The position numbers were made by a program, and so were the translations under genes. Under the pieces are notes generated by a model, which had not been told where the DNA came from, ran no database searches, and saw nothing but the letters and a program-made list of their open reading frames with translations. Positions 9,590 through 24,500 of a DNA stretch of 64,000 nucleotides are shown piece by piece; the stretch's first letter is position 1, and every line of letters begins with the position of its first letter. The stretch covers positions 914,501 through 978,500 of the forward strand of contig JAPDOI010000138.1 of NCBI GenBank assembly GCA_029168955.1, given 5' to 3'. This stretch comes from Aplectana chamaeleonis (lineage: Eukaryota > Nematoda > Chromadorea > Rhabditida > Cosmocercidae).

Positions 9590-12500
9590 TATATGGCACT
9601 AGGAACGCGGAGGGCGGCAGACGAAGCCGGCCCATCGCTCGGCGAAGCCGAACGAATACTACGTAGAGAGAGGAAGGCCGGCGAAGCCGGCCCATCGTTC
9701 GGCGAAGGGGAACGAATACTAGGTAGAGAGAGGGGGGTCGGCGAAGCCGGCCCCGACGTTCGGCGGAGCCGAACGAATACTATGTAGAGAGTGCTAAGCA
9801 GAGGGTGGCCGGCCCATCGTTCGGCGAAGGGGAACGAATACTACGTAGAGAGAGGAAGGCCGGCGAAGCCGGCCCATCGTTCGGCGGAGCCGAACGAATA
9901 CTACGTAGAGAGAGGAAGGCCGGCGAAGCCGGCCCATCATTCGGCGGAGCCGAACGAATACTACGTAGAGAGAGGAAGGCCGGCGAAGCCGGCCCATCGT
10001 TCGGCGAAGGGGAACGAATACTACGTAGAGAGAGGAAGGCCGGCGAAGCCGGCCCATCGTTCGGCGAAGCCGAACGAATACTACGTAGAGAGAGGAAGGC
10101 CGGCGAAGCCGGCCCATCATTCGGCGGAGCCGAACAAAAACTACGTAGAGAGAGGAAGGCCGGCGAAGCCGGCCCATCAATCGGCGGAGCCGAACGAATA
10201 CTACGTAGAGAGAGGGGGGTCGGCGAAGCCGGCCCATCGTTCGGCGGAGCCGAACAAATACTACGTAGAGCGAGGAAGGCCGGCGAAGCCGGCCCATCGT
10301 TCGGCGGAGCCGAACGAATACTACGTAGAGAGTGCTAAGCGGAGGGTGACCTGCGAAGCCGGCCCATCGTTCGGCCAAGCCGAACGAATACTAGGTAGAG
10401 AGTGCTAAGCGGAGGAAGGCCGGCGATGCCGGCCCATCGTTCGGCGGAGCCGAACGAACACTATGTCGAGAGAGGGGGGTCGGCGAAGCCGGCCCATCGT
10501 TCGGCGGAGCCGAACCAATACTACGTAGAGAGAGGGGGGTCGGCGAAGCCGAACGAACACTAAGCGGAGGGCGGCCGGCGAAGCCGAACGAACACTAAGC
10601 GGAGGGTGGCCGACGAAGCCGGCCCATCGTTCGGCGAAGCCAAATGAATACTACGTAGAGAGAGTAAGGCCGGCGAAGCCGGCCATCGTTCGGCAGAGCC
10701 GAACAAATACTTCGTAGAGAGAGGCTCCCCCGGCCCATCGTTTAACGCGAAGCCGAACGAATACTACGTAAGCGGAGGGTGGCCGGCGAGGCCGGCCCTT
10801 CGTTCGGCGAAGTCGAACGAGTACTAAGCGGAGGGTAGCCGGCGAAGCCGGCCCATCGTTCGGGGAAGCCGAACGAGTACTAAACGGAGGGTGGCGGGCG
10901 AAGCCATCCCTTCGTTCGGCGAAGTCGAACGAGTACTAAACGGAGGGTGGCCGGCGAAGCCGGCCCTTGTTCGGCGAAGTCGAACGAATACTACGTAGAG
11001 AGGAAGGCCGGCGAAGCCGGTCATCGTTCGGCGGAGCCGAACGAATACTACGTAGAGAGAGGAAGGCCGGCGAAGCCGGCCCATCGTTCGGCGGAGCCGA
11101 ACAGATACTACGTAGAGAGAGGGGGTCGGCGAAGCCCGTCTTATCGTTCGGCGAAGCTGGCCTTCGTTCGGCGAAGTCGAACGAGTACTAAGAGAGAGGG
11201 TAGCCGGCGAAGTTGGCTCATCGTTCGGCAGAGCCGAACAAATACTTGTAGAGTGCTAAGCGGAGGAGAGAGTTTTGGCCATCGTTCGGCGAAGCCGAAC
11301 GAATACTACGTAGATAGTGGAAGGCCGGCGAAGCCGGCCCATCGTTCGCCGGAGCCGAACGAATGCTACGTAGAGAGAGGGGGGTCGGCGAAGCCGGGCC
11401 AACGTTCGGGGGAGGGGAACGAAAACTAGGGAGAGAGGGGGTCGGCGAAGGCGACCCATCGTTCGGCGAAGCCGACTGAATACTACGCAGAGAGAGGAAG
11501 GCCGGCGATACCGAACGAACGCTAAGCGGAGGGTGGCCGGCGAAGCCGGCCCTTCGTTCGGAGAAGTCGAACAAGAATTACTAAACGGAGGGTGGCCGGC
11601 GAAGCCATCGTTCGGCGAAGCCGAACGAACACTAAGCGGAGGGCGGCCGGCGAAGCCGGCCCTGTTCGGCGAAGTCGAACGAGTACTAAGCGGAGGTAGC
11701 CGGCGAAGCCGAACGAATACTACGTAGAGAGGAGGGTCGGCGAAGCCGGCCCATCGTTCGGCGAAGCCGAACAAATACTTCGTAGAGAGAGGGGTCGGCG
11801 AAGCCGAAGAGCCGAACAGCGTAGAGGGCGGCCGGCGAAGCCGGCTCCATCGTTCGGCAGAGCCGAACGAATACTATGTAGAGAGAGTGGGGTCGGCGAA
11901 GCCGGCTCATCGTTCGGCGAAGCCGAACGAATACTACGTAGAGAGGGAAGGCCGGCGAAGCCGGCCCATCGTTCGCCGGAGCCGAACGAATGCTACGTAG
12001 AGAGAGGGGTCGGCGAAGCCGGCCCATCGTTCGGCGGAGGGGAACGAATACTAGGTAGAGAGGGGTCGGCGAAGCCGGCCCGACGTTCGGCGGAGCCGAG
12101 CGAATACTATGTAGAGAGTGCTAAGCGGAGGGGGGTCGGCGAAGCCGGCTCATCGTTCGGCGAAACCGAATGAATACTACGTAGAAAGAGGAAGGCCGGC
12201 GAAGCCGGCCCATCGTTCGGCGAAGCCGAACGAATACTACGTAGAGAGTGGAAGGGCGGCGAAGCCGGCCCACCGGTCGCCGGAGCCCAACGCAGCCTAC
12301 GTAGAGAGAGGGGGGCGGCGAAGCAGGCCCATCGTTCGGCGAAGCTGGCCCTTCATTCGGCGAAGTTGAACGAGTACTAAGCGGAGGGTAGCCGGCGAAG
12401 CCGGCCCATCGTTCGGCGTAGCCGAACGAACACTACGTAGAGAGTGCTAAGCGGAGGGGGGTCGGCGAAGCCGGCCCATCGTTCGGCGAAGCCTAATGAA

Positions 12501-15500
12501 TACTACGTAGAGAGAGGGGGGTCGGCGAAGCCGGCCCAACGTTCGGCGAAGCCGAACGAATACTACGTAGATAGTGGAAGGCCGGCGAAGCCGGCCCATC
12601 GTTCGCCGGAGCCGAACGAATGCTACGTAGAGAGAGGGGGGTCGGCGAAGCCGGCCCATCGTTCGGCGGAGGGGAACGAATACTAGGTAGAGAGGGGGGG
12701 GTCGGCGAAGCCGGCCCATCGTTCGGCGAAGCCGAATGAATACTACGTAGAGAGAGGAAGGCCGGCGATGCCGAACGAACACTAAGCGGAGGGTGGCCGG
12801 CGAAGCCGGCCCTTCGTTCGGAGAAGTCGAACAAGTACTAAACGGAGGGTGGCCGGCGAAGCCGAACGAACACTAAGCGGAGGCTGGCCGGCGAAGCCGG
12901 CCCTTCGTTCGGCGAAGTCGAACGAGTACTAAGCGGAGGGTAGCCGGCGAAGCCGAACGAATACTACGTAGAGAGAGGGGGTCGGCGAAGCCGGCCGATC
13001 GTTCGGTGGAGCCGAACAAATACTTCGTAGAGAGGGGTCGGCGAAGCCGAACGAACACTAAGCGCAGGGCGGCCGGCGAAGCCGGCCCATCGTTCGGCAG
13101 AGCCGAACGAATACTATGTAGAGAGAGTGGGGTCGGCGAAGCCGGCCCATCGTTCGGCGAAGCCGAACGAATACTACGTAGAGAGTGGAAGGCCGGCGAA
13201 GCCGGCCCATCGTTCGCCGGAGCCGAACGAATGCTACGTAGAGAGAGGGGGGTCGGCGAAGCCGGCCCATCGTTCGGCGGAGGGGAACGAATACTAGGTA
13301 GAGAGGGGGGGTCGGCGAAGCCGGCCCGACGTTCGGCGGAGCCGAGCGAATACTACGTAGAGAGTGCTAAGCGGAGGGGGGTCGGCGAAGCCGGCTCATC
13401 GTTCGGCGAAACCGAATGAATACTACGTAGAGAGAGGAAGGCCGGCGAAGCCGGCCCATCGTTCGGCGAAGCCGAACGAATACTACGTAGAGAGAGGAAG
13501 GCCGGCGAAGCCGGCTCATCGTTCGGCGGAGCCGAACGAATACTACGTAGAGAGAGGGGGATCGGCGAAGCCGGCCCATCGTTTGGTGGAGCCAAACGAA
13601 TACTTCGTAGAGAGAGGAAGGCCGGCGAAGCCGGCTCATCGTTCGGCGGAGCCGAACGAATACTACGTAGAGGGGGGTCGGCGAAGCCGGCCCATCGTTC
13701 GGCTAAGCTGCCCTTCGTTCGGCGAAGTCGAACAGTACTAAGCGGAGGGTAGCCGGCGAAGCCGCTCGTCGGCCGGCGAACTAAATCGTTCAGAGCCGAA
13801 CAATACGTAGCGGAGAGAGGCGGCGACGAGTCGTCGTCTACGTGAAGCCAAACGAGATACTACGTAGAGAGGGGAAGGCCGGCAAAACCGGCTCATCGTT
13901 CGGCGGAGCCGAACGAATACTACGTAGAGAGAGGGGGTTGGCGAAGCCAGCCCATCGTTCGGCGGAGCCGAACGAGTACTAAGTAGAGAGAGGAAGGCCG
14001 GCGAAGCCGGCCCGACGTTCGGCGGAGCCGAGCGAATACTACGTAGAGAGTGCTAAGCGGAGGGGGGTCGGCGAAGCCGGCTCATCGTTCGGCGAAACCG
14101 AATGAATACTACGTAGAGAGAGGAAGGCCGGCGAAGCCGGCCCATCGTTCGGCGAAGCCGAACGAATACTACGTAGAGAGTGGAAGGCCGGCGAAGCCGC
14201 CCCATCGTTCGCCGGAGCCGAACGAATGCTACGTAGAGAGAGGGGGGTCGGCGAAGCCGGCCCATCGTTCGGCGAAGCCCAACGAATACTATGTAGGGAG
14301 AGGGGGGTCGGCGAAGCCGGTCCATCGTTCGGCGAAGCCGAACGAATACTACGTAGAGAGTGGTAGGCCGGCGAAGCCGGCCCATCGTTCGCCGGAGCCG
14401 AACGAATGCTACGTAGAGAGAGGGGGGTCGGCGAAGCCGGCCCATCGTTCGGCGGAGGGGAACGAATACTAGGTAGAGAGGGGGGGTCGGCGAAGCCGGT
14501 CCATCGTTCGGCGAAGCCGAACGAATACTATGTAGGGAGAGGGGGGTCGGCGATGCCGAACGAACACTAAGCGGAGGGTGGCCGGCGAAGCCGGCCCTTC
14601 GTTCGGAGAAGTCGAACAAGTACTAAACGGAGGGTGGCCGGCGAAGCCGGCCCATCGTTCGGCGAAGCCGAACGAACACTAAGCGGAGGGCGGCCGGCGA
14701 AGCCGGCCCTTGTTCGGCGAAGTCGAACGAGTACTAAGCGGAGGGTAGCCGGCGAAGCCGAACGAATACTACGTAGAGAGAGGGGGGTCGGCGAAGCCGG
14801 CCCATCGTTCGGCAGAGCCGAACAAATACTTCGTAGAGAGAGGGGGGTGGCCGGCGAAGGCAGCGTCAGCCCGGCGAACGAACACTAAGCGCAGGGCGGC
14901 CGGCGAAGCCGGCCCATCGTTCGGCAGAGCCGAACGAATACTATGTAGAGAGAGTGGGGTCGGCGAAGCCGGCCCATCGTTCGGCGAAGCCGAACGAATA
15001 CTACGTAGAGAGTGGAAGGCCGGCGAAGCCGGCCCATCGTTCGCCGGAGCCGAACGAATGCTACGTAGAGAGAGGGGGGTCGGCGAAGCCGGCCCATCGT
15101 TCGGCGGAGGGGAACGAATACTAGGTAGAGAGGGGGGGGTCGGCGAAGCCGGCCCGACGTTCGGCGGAGCCGAGCGAATACTACGTAGAGAGTGCTAAGC
15201 GGAGGGGGGTCGGCGAAGCCGGCTCATCGTTCGGCGAAACCGAAAAATACTACGTAGAGAGAGGAAGGCCGGCGAAGCCGGCCCGACGTTAGGCGGAGCC
15301 GAGCGAATACTATGTAGAGAGTGCTAAGCGGAGGGGGGTCGGCGAAGCCGGCTCATCGTTCGGCGAAACCGAATGAATACTACGTAGAGAGAGGAAGGCC
15401 GGCGAAGCCGGCCCATCGTTCGGCGAAGCCGAACGAATACTACGTAGAGAGTGGAAGGCCGGCGAAGCCGGCCCATCGTTCGCCGGAGCCGAACGAATGC

Positions 15501-18500
15501 TACGTAGAGAGAGGGGGGTCGGCGAAGCCGGCCCATCGTTCGGCAGAGCCGAACAAATACTTCGTAGAGAGAGGCCCATCGTTCGGCGAAGCCGAACGAA
15601 TACTACGTAGAGAGAGGGGGTCGGCGGAGCCGGCCCATCGTTCGGCGAAGCTGGCCCTTCGGTCGGCGAAGTCGAACGAGTACTAAGCGGAGGGGAGCCG
15701 GCGAAGCCGGCTCATCGTTCGGCGTAGCCGAACGAACTACGTAGAGAGTGCTAAGCGGAGGGGGGTCGGCGAAGCCGGCCCATCGTTCGGCGAAGCCTAA
15801 TGAATACTACGTAGAGAGAGGGGGGTCGGCGAAGCCGGCCCATCGTTCGGCGAAGCCGAACGAATACTACGTAGAGAGTGGAAGGCCGGCGAAGCCGGCC
15901 CATCGTTCGCCGGAGCCGAACGAATGCTACGTAGAGAGAGGGGGGTCGGCGAAGCCGGCCCATCGTTCGGCGGAGGGGAACGAATACTAGGTAGAGAGGG
16001 GGGGTCGGCGAAGCCGGTCCATCGTTCGGCGAAGCCGAACGAATACTACGTAGAGAGTGGTAGGCCGGCGAAGCCGGCCCATCGTTCGCCGGAGCCGAAC
16101 GAATGCTACGTAGAGAGAGGGGGGTCGGCGAAGCCGGCCCATCGTTCGGCGGAGGGGAACGAATACTAGGTAGAGAGGGGGGTCGGCGAAGCCGGTCCAT
16201 CGTTCGGCGAAGCCGAACGAATACTATGTAGGGAGAGGGGGGTCGGCGATGCCGAACGAACACTAAGCGGAGGGTGGCCGGCGAAGCCGGCCCTTCGTTC
16301 GGAGAAGTCGAACAAGTACTAAACGGAGGGTGGCCGGCGAAGCCGGCCCATCGTTCGGCGAAGCCGAACGAACACTAAGCGGAGGGCGGCCGGCGAAGCC
16401 GGCCCTTGTTCGGCGAAGTCGAACGAGTACTAAGCGGAGGGTAGCCGGCGAAGCCGAACGAATACTACGTAGAGAGAGGAGGGTCGGCGAAGCCGGCCCA
16501 TCGTTCGGCAGAGCCGAACAAATACTTCGTAGAGAGAGGGGGGTCGGCGAAGCCGAACGAACACTAAGCGCAGGGCGGCCGGCGAAGCCGGCCCATCGTT
16601 CGGCAGAGCCGAACGAATACTATGTAGAGAGAGTGGGGTCGGCGAAGCCGGCCCATCGTTCGGCGAAGCCAAACGAATACTACGTAGAGAGTGGAAGGCC
16701 GGCGAAGCCGGCCCATCGTTCGCCGGAGCCGAACGAATGCTACGTAGAGAGAGGGGGGTCGGCGAAGCCGGCCCATCGTTCGGCGGAGGGGAACGAATAC
16801 TAGGTAGAGAGGGGGGTAGGGGAAGCCGGCCCGACGTTCGGCGGAGCCGAGCAAATACTACGTAGAGAGTGCTAAGCGGAGGGGGGTCGGCGAAGCCGGC
16901 TCATCGTTCGGCGAAACCGAAAAATACTACGTAGAGAGAGGAAGGCCGGCGAAGCCGGCCCATCGTTCGGCGAAGCCGAACGAATACTACGTAGAGAGTG
17001 GAAGGCCGGCGAAGCCGGCCCATCGTTCGCCGGAGCCGAACGAATGCTACGTAGAGAGAGGGGGGTCGGCGAAGCCGGCCCATCGTTCGGCGGAGGGGAA
17101 CGAATACTAGGTAGAGAGGGGGGGTCGGCGAAGCCGGCCCGACGTTCGGCGGAGCCGAGCGAATACTACGTAGAGAGTGCTAAGCGGAGGGGGGTCGGCG
17201 AAGCCGGCTCATCGGTCGGCGAAAGCGAACGAAGACTACGTAGAGAGGAAGGCCGGCGAAGCCGGCCCATCGTTCGGCGAAGCCGAACGAATACTACGTA
17301 GAGAGTGGAAGGCCGGCGAAGCCGGCCCATCGTTCGCCGGAGTCGAACGAATGCTACGTAGAGAGAGGGGTCGGCGAAGCCGGCCCATCGTTCGGCGAAG
17401 CCGAACGAATACTACGTAGAGAGAGGAAGGCCGGCGAAGCCGGCCCATCGTTCGGCGGAGCCGAACGAATACTACGTAGAGAGAGGGGGTCGGCGAAGCC
17501 GGCCCATCGTTCGGCGAAGCTGGCCCTTCGTTCGGCGAAGTCGAACGAGTACTAAGCGGAGGGTAGCCGGCGAAGCCGGCCCATCGTTCGGCAGAGCCGA
17601 ACAAATACTTCGTAGAGAGAGGCCCATCGTTCGGCGAAGCCGAACGAATACTACGTAGAGAGAGGAAGGCCGGCGAAGCCGGCCCATCGTTCGGCGGAGC
17701 CGAACGAATACTACGTAGAGGGAGGGGGTCGGCGAAGCCGGCCCATCGTTCGGCGGAGCCGAACGAATGCTACGTAGAGAGAGGGGGGTCGGCGAAGCCG
17801 GCCCATCGTTCGGCGGAGGGGAACGAATACTAGGTAGAGAGGGGGGGTCGGCGAAGCCGGCCCATCGTTCGGCGAGGCCGAACGAATACTACGTAGAGAG
17901 TGGAAGGCCGGCGAAGCCGGCCCATCGTTCGCCGGAGCCGAACGAATGCTACGTAGAGAGAGGGGGGTCGGCGAAGCCGGCCCATCGTTCGGCGGAGGGG
18001 AACGAATACTAGGTAGAGAGGGGGTCGGCGAAGCCGGTCCATCGTTCGGCGAAGCCGAACGAATACTACGTAGAGAGAGGGGCGAAGCCGCCCATCGTTC
18101 GGCGAGCCGAACGAATGCTACGTAGAGAGAGGTGGTCGGCGAAGCCGCTTAGCCCGTTCGGAGAAGCCGAACAAGTACTACGTAGAAAGAGCGGAGGGTG
18201 GCCGGCGAAGCTGGCCCATCGTTCGGCGAAGCCGAACGAGTTCTAAGCGAAGGGCGGCCGGCAAAGCCGACCCTTCGTTCGGCGAAGTCGAACGAGTACT
18301 AAGCGGAGGGTGGCCCGGCCCATCGTTCGGCGAAGCCGAACGAATACTACGTAGAGAGAGGGGGTCGGCGAAGCCGGCCCATCGTTCGGCAGAGCCGAAC
18401 AAATACTTCGTAGAGAGAGGGGGGTCGGCGAAGCCGAACGAACACTAAGCGCAGGGCGGCCGGCGAAGCCGGCCCATCGTTCGGCAGAGCCGAACGAATA

Positions 18501-21500
18501 CTATGTAGAGAGAGTGGGGTCGGCGAAGCCGGCCCATCGTTCGGCGAAGCCGAACGAATACTACGTAGAGAGTGGAAGGCCGGCGAAGCCGGCCCATCGT
18601 TCGCCGGAGCCGAACGAATGCTACGTAGAGAGAGGGGGGTCGGCGAAGCCGGCCCATCGTTCGGCGGAGGGGAACGAATACTAGGTAGAGAGGGGGGGTC
18701 GGCGAAGCCGGCCCGACGTTCGGCGGAGCCGAGCGAATACTACGTAGAGAGTGCTAAGCGGAGGGGGGTCGGCGAAGCCGGCTCATCGTTCGGCGAAACC
18801 GAATGAATACTACGTAGAGAGAGGAAGGCCGGCGAAGCCGGCCATCGTTCGGCGAGCCGAACGAATACTACGTAGAGAGTGCTAAGCGGAGGGGGGTCGG
18901 CGAAGCCGGCTCATCGTTCGGCGAAGCCGAATGAATACTACGTAGAGAGAGGAAGGCCGGCGAAGCCGGCCCATCGTTCGGCGAAGCCGAACAAATACTA
19001 CGTAGAGAGTGGAAGGCCGGCGAAGCCGGCCCATCGTTCGCCGGAGCCGAACGAATGCTACGTAGAGAGAGGGGGGTCGGCGAAGCCGGCCCATCGTTCG
19101 CCGGAGCCGAACGAATGCTACGTAGAGAGAGGAAGGCCGGCGAAGCCGGCCCATCGTTCGGCGGAGCCGAACAGATACTACGTAGAGAGAGGGGTCGGCG
19201 AAGCCGGCCTTACATCGTTCGGCGAAGCCGGCCCTTCGTTCGGCGAAGTCGAACGAGTACTCACGAGTACTAAGCGGAGGGTAGCCGGCGAATCCGGCCC
19301 ATCGTTCGGCGTAGCCGAACGAATACTACGTAGAGAGTGCTAAGCGGAGGGGGGTCGGCGAAGCCGAACGAATACTACGTAGAGAGGGGAACGCCGGCGA
19401 AGCCGGCCCATCGTTTGGCGGAGCCGAACGAATACTAGGTAGAGAGAGGGGGTCGGCGAAGCCGGCCCAAAGTTCGGTGGAGCCGAACGAATACTATGTA
19501 GAGAGAGGGTCGGCGAAGCCGGTTCCATCGTTCGGCGAAGCCGAACGAATACTACGTAGAGAGTGGTAGGCCGGCGAAGCCGGCCCATCGTTCGGCGGAG
19601 CCGAACGAATACTACGTAGAGAGGGGGGTCGGCGAAGCCGGCCCACTTCCCCGGGTGGAGCCGAACGAATGCTACGTAGAGAGAGGGGGGCCGGCGAAGC
19701 CGGCCCATCGTTCGGCGAAGCCCAACGAATACTATGTAGGGAGAGGGGGGTCGGCGATGCCGAACGAACACTAAGCGGAGGGTGGCCGGCGAAGCCGGCC
19801 CTTCTTTCGGAGAAGTCGAACGAATACTAAACGTAGAGGGTGGCCGGCGAAGCCGGCCCATCGTTCGGCGAAGCCGAACGAATACTACGTAGAGAGAAGG
19901 CCGGCGAAGCCGGGCCATCGTTCGGCGAAGCCGAACGAGTACTACGTAGAGAGGAGGGTCGGCGAAGCCGGCCCATCGTTCGGCGGAGCCGAACGAATAC
20001 TACGTAGAGAGAGGGGTCGGCGAAGCCGGCCCATCGTTCGGCGGAGCCGAGCACGAATACTACGTAGAGAGAGCAGGGTGGCCGGCGAAGCCGGCCCATC
20101 GTTCGGCGAAGCCGAACGAATACTACGTAGAGAGTAGGGCCGGCGAAGCCGGCCCATCGTTCGGCGGAGCCGAACGAATACTACGTAGAGAGTGGAAGGC
20201 CGGCGAAGCCGGCAATCGTTCGGCGGAGCCGAACAGAATACTAGGTAGAGAGGGGGTAGGGAAGCCGGCCCGACGTTCGGCGGAGCCGAACAAATACTAC
20301 GTAGAGAGTGCTAAGCGGAGGGTCGGCGAAGCCGCTCATCGTTCGGCGAAACCGAAAAATACTACGTAGAGAGAGGAAGGCCGGCGAAGCCGGCCCATCG
20401 TTCGGCGAAGCCGAACGAATACTACGTAGAGAGAGGAAGGCCGGCGAAGCCGGCCCATCGTTCGGCGAAGCCGAACGAATACTACGTAGAGAGAGGGGGG
20501 TCGGCGAAGCCGGCCCATTGTTCGGCGGAGGGGAACCAATACTAGGTAGAGAGAGGGGGTCGGCGGAGCCGGCCCATCGTTCGGCGGAGCCGAACGAATA
20601 CTACGTAGAGAGTGCTAAGCGGAGGGTGGCCGGCGAAGCCGGCCCATCGTTCGGCTTAGCCGAATGAATACTACGTAGAGAGAGGAAGGCCGGCGAAGCC
20701 GGCCCATCGTTCGGCGAAGCCGAACAAATACTACGTAGAGAGTGGAAGGCCGGCGAAGCCGGCCCATCGTTCGCCGGAGCCGAACGAATGCTACGTAGAG
20801 AGAGGGGGGTCGGCGAAGCCGGCCCATCGTTCGGCTAAGCCGAACGAATACTACGTAGAGAGAGGAAGGCCGGCGAAGCCGGCCCATCGTTCGGCGGAGC
20901 CGAACGAATACTACGTAGAGAGAGGGGGTCGGCGAAGCCGGCCCATCGTTCGGCGAAGCTGGCCCTTCATTCGGCGAAGTCGAACGAGTACTAAGCGGAG
21001 GGTAGCCGGCGAAGCCGGCCCATCGTTCGGCAGAGCCGAACAAATACTTCGTAGAGAGAGCCCCTTCGTCCGGCGAGGCCGAACAAATACTACGTAGAGA
21101 GAGGAAGGCCGGCGAAGCCGGCCCATCGTTCGGCGAAGCCGAATGAATACTACGTAGAGAGAGGAAGGCCGGCGAAGCCGGCCCATCGTTCGGCGGAGCC
21201 GAACGAATACTAGGTAGAGGGAGGAAGGCTGACGAAACCGGCCCATCGTTCGGCGTAGCCGAACGAACACTACGTAGAGAGTGCTAAGCGGAGGGGGGTC
21301 GGCGAAGCCGGCCCATCGTTCGGCGAAGCCGAATGAATACTACGTAGAGAGAGGAAGGCCGGCGAAGCCGGCCCATCGTTCGGCGGAGCCGAACGAATAC
21401 TACGTAGAGGGAGGAAGGCCGGCGAAGCCGGCCCATCGTTCGCCGGAGCCGAACGAATGCTACGTAGAGAGAGGGGGGTCGGCGAAGCCGGCCCATCGTT

Positions 21501-24500
21501 CGGCGGAGGGGAACGAATACCACGTAGAGAGAGGGTCGGCGACGTCACCCTTGTCGTTCGGCGGAGGGGAACGAATACTAGGTAGAGAGGGGGGGTCGGC
21601 GAAGCCGGCCCATCGTTCGGCGAAGCCGAACGAATACTACGTAGAGAGTGGAAGGCCGGCGAAGCCGGCCCATCGTTCGCCGGAGCCGAACGAATGCTAC
21701 GTAGAGAGAGGGGTCGGCGAAGCCGGCCCATCGTTCGGCGGAGGGAACGAATACTAGGTAGAGAGGGGTCGGCGAAGCCGGCCCATCGTTCGGCGAAGCC
21801 GAACGAATACTACGTAGAGAGGCGCCGGCGAAGCCGGCCCATCGTTCGCCGGAGCCGAACGAATGCTACGTAGAGAGAGAGGGTCGGCGAAGCCGGCCCA
21901 TCGTTCGGCGGAGCCGAACGAATACTACGTAGAGAGAGGGGGGTCGGCGAAGCCGGCCCATCGTTCGGCGAAGCCGAACAGATACTACGTAGAGAGGGGT
22001 CGGCGTGCCGACCGAACACTAAGCGGAGGGTGGCCGGCGAAGCCGCCCTTTCGTTCGGCGAAGCCGAAAGAATACTACGTAGAGACAGGGGAGCCGGCGA
22101 AGCCGGCCCATCGTTCGGCGAAGCCGAACGAATACTAAGCGGAGGGTCGGCGGCGAAGCCAAAATGCGCCACATTTCGGCGGCGGAGCAGAGCCAGACGA
22201 GTACTTGAAAGCGGAGGGTCACCGGCGAAGCCGAACGAATACTACGTAGAGAGAGGAGGGTCGGCGAAGCCGGCCCATCGTTCGGCAGAGCCGAACAAAT
22301 ACTTCGTAGAGAGAGGGGTCGGCGAAGCCGGCCCATCGTTGGCGAAGCCGAACGAATACTACATGTAGAGAGAGGAAGGCCGGCGAAGCCGGCCCATCGT
22401 TCGGCGGAGCCGAACGAATACTACGTAGAGAGAGCGAGGGGTCGGCGAAGCCGGCCCATCGTTCGGCGGAGCCGAACGAATACTACGTAGAGAGGAAGGC
22501 CGGCGAAGCCGGCCCATCGTTCGGCGTAGCCGAACGAATGACTACGTAGAGAGTGCTAAGGGAGGGGGGCGGGCGAAGCCGCCCCATCGTTCGGCGGAGC
22601 CGAACAAATACTACGCAGAGAGAGGGGGGGGGCGGCAAAGCCGGCCCGTCGTTCGGCGGAGCCGAGCGAATACTACGTAGAGAGTGCTAAGCGAAGGGGT
22701 CGGCGAAGCCGCTCATCGTTCGGCGAAGCCGAACGAATACTACGTAGAGAGAGGAAGGCCGGCGAAGCCGGCCCATCGTTCGGCGAAGCCGAACAGATAC
22801 TACGTAAGAGAGTGCTAAGCGGAGGTGGCCGGCGAAGCCGGCCCATCGTTCGCCGGAGCCGAACGAATGCTACGTAGAGAGAGGGGTCGGCGAAGCCGGC
22901 CCATCGTTCGGGGGAGGGAAACGAATACTAGGTAGAGAGGGGGGGTCGGCGAAGCCGGCCCGACGTTCGGCGGAGCCGAGCGAATACTACGTAGAGAGTG
23001 CTAAGCGGAGGGGGGTCGGCGAAGCCGGCTCATCGTTCGGCGAAACCGAATGAATACTACGTAGAGAGAGGAAGGCCGGCGAAGCCGGCCCATCGTTCGG
23101 CGAAGCCGAACGAATACTACGTAGAGAGTGGAAGGCCGGCGAAGCCGGCCCATCGTTCGCCGGAGCCGAACGAATGCTACGTAGAGAGAGGGGGGTCGGC
23201 GAAGCCGGCCCATCGTTCGGCTAAGCCGAACGAATACTACGTAGAGAGAGGAAGGCCGGCGAAGCCGGCCCATCGTTCGGCGGAGCCGAACGAATACTAC
23301 GTAGAGAGAGGGGGTCGGCGAAGCCGGCCCATCGTTCGGCGAAGCTGGCCCTTCATTCGGCGAAGTCGAACGAGTACTAAGCGGAGGGTAGCCGGCGAAG
23401 CCGGCCCATCGTTCGGCAGAGCCGAACAAATACTTCGTAGAGAGAGGCCCATCGTTCGGCGAAGCCGAACGAATACTACGTAGAGAGAGGAAGGCCGGCG
23501 AAGCCGGCCCATAGTTCGGCGGAGCCGAACGAATACTACGTAGAGGGAGGGGGTCGGCGAAGCCGGCCCATCGTTCGGCGGAGCCGAACGAATACTAGGT
23601 AGAGGGAGGAAGGCTGGCGAAACCGGCCCATCGTTCGGCGTAGCCGAACGAACACTACGTAGAGAGTGCTAAGCGGAGGGGGGTCGGCGAAGCCGGCCCA
23701 TCGTTCGGCGAAGCCTAATGAATACTACGTAGAGAGAGGAAGGCCGGCGAAGCCGGCCCATCGTTCGGCGAAGCCGAACGAATACTACGTAGAGAGTGGA
23801 AGGCCGGCGAAGCCGGCCCATCGTTCGCCGGAGCCGAACGAATACTACGTAGAGAGAGGAAGGCCGGCGAAGCCGGCCCATCGTTCGGCGGAGCCGAACG
23901 AATACTACGTAGAGAGAGGGGGTCGGCGAAGCCGGCCCATCGTTCGGCGAAGCCGAACGAATACTACGTAGAGAAGAAGGCCGGCGAAGCCGTCCGATCG
24001 TTCGGCGAAGCCGAATGAATACTACGTAGAGAGAGGAAGGCCGGCGAAGCCGGCCCATCGTTTGGCGGAGCCGAACGAATACTACGTAGAGAGTGCTAAG
24101 CGGAGGGGGTCGGCGAAGCCGCTCATCGTTCGGCGAAACCGAATGAATACTACGTAGAGAGGAAGGCCGGCGAAGCCGTCCCATCGTTCGGCGAAGCCGA
24201 ACGAATACTACGTAGAGAGAGGAAGGCCGGCGAAGCCGGCCCATCGTTCGCCGGAGCCGAACGAATGCTACGTAGAGAGAGGGGCCGGCGACGCCGCCCC
24301 ATCGTTCGGCGAAGCCGAACGAATACTACGTAGAGAGAGGAAGGCCGGCGAAGCCGGCCCATCGTTCGGCGGAGCCGAACAAATACTACGTAGAGAGAGG
24401 GGGTCGGCGAAGCCGGCCCATCGTTCGGCGAAGCTGGCCCTTCGTTCGGCGAAGTCGAACGAGTACTAAGCGGAGGGTAGCCGGCGAAGCCGGCCCATCG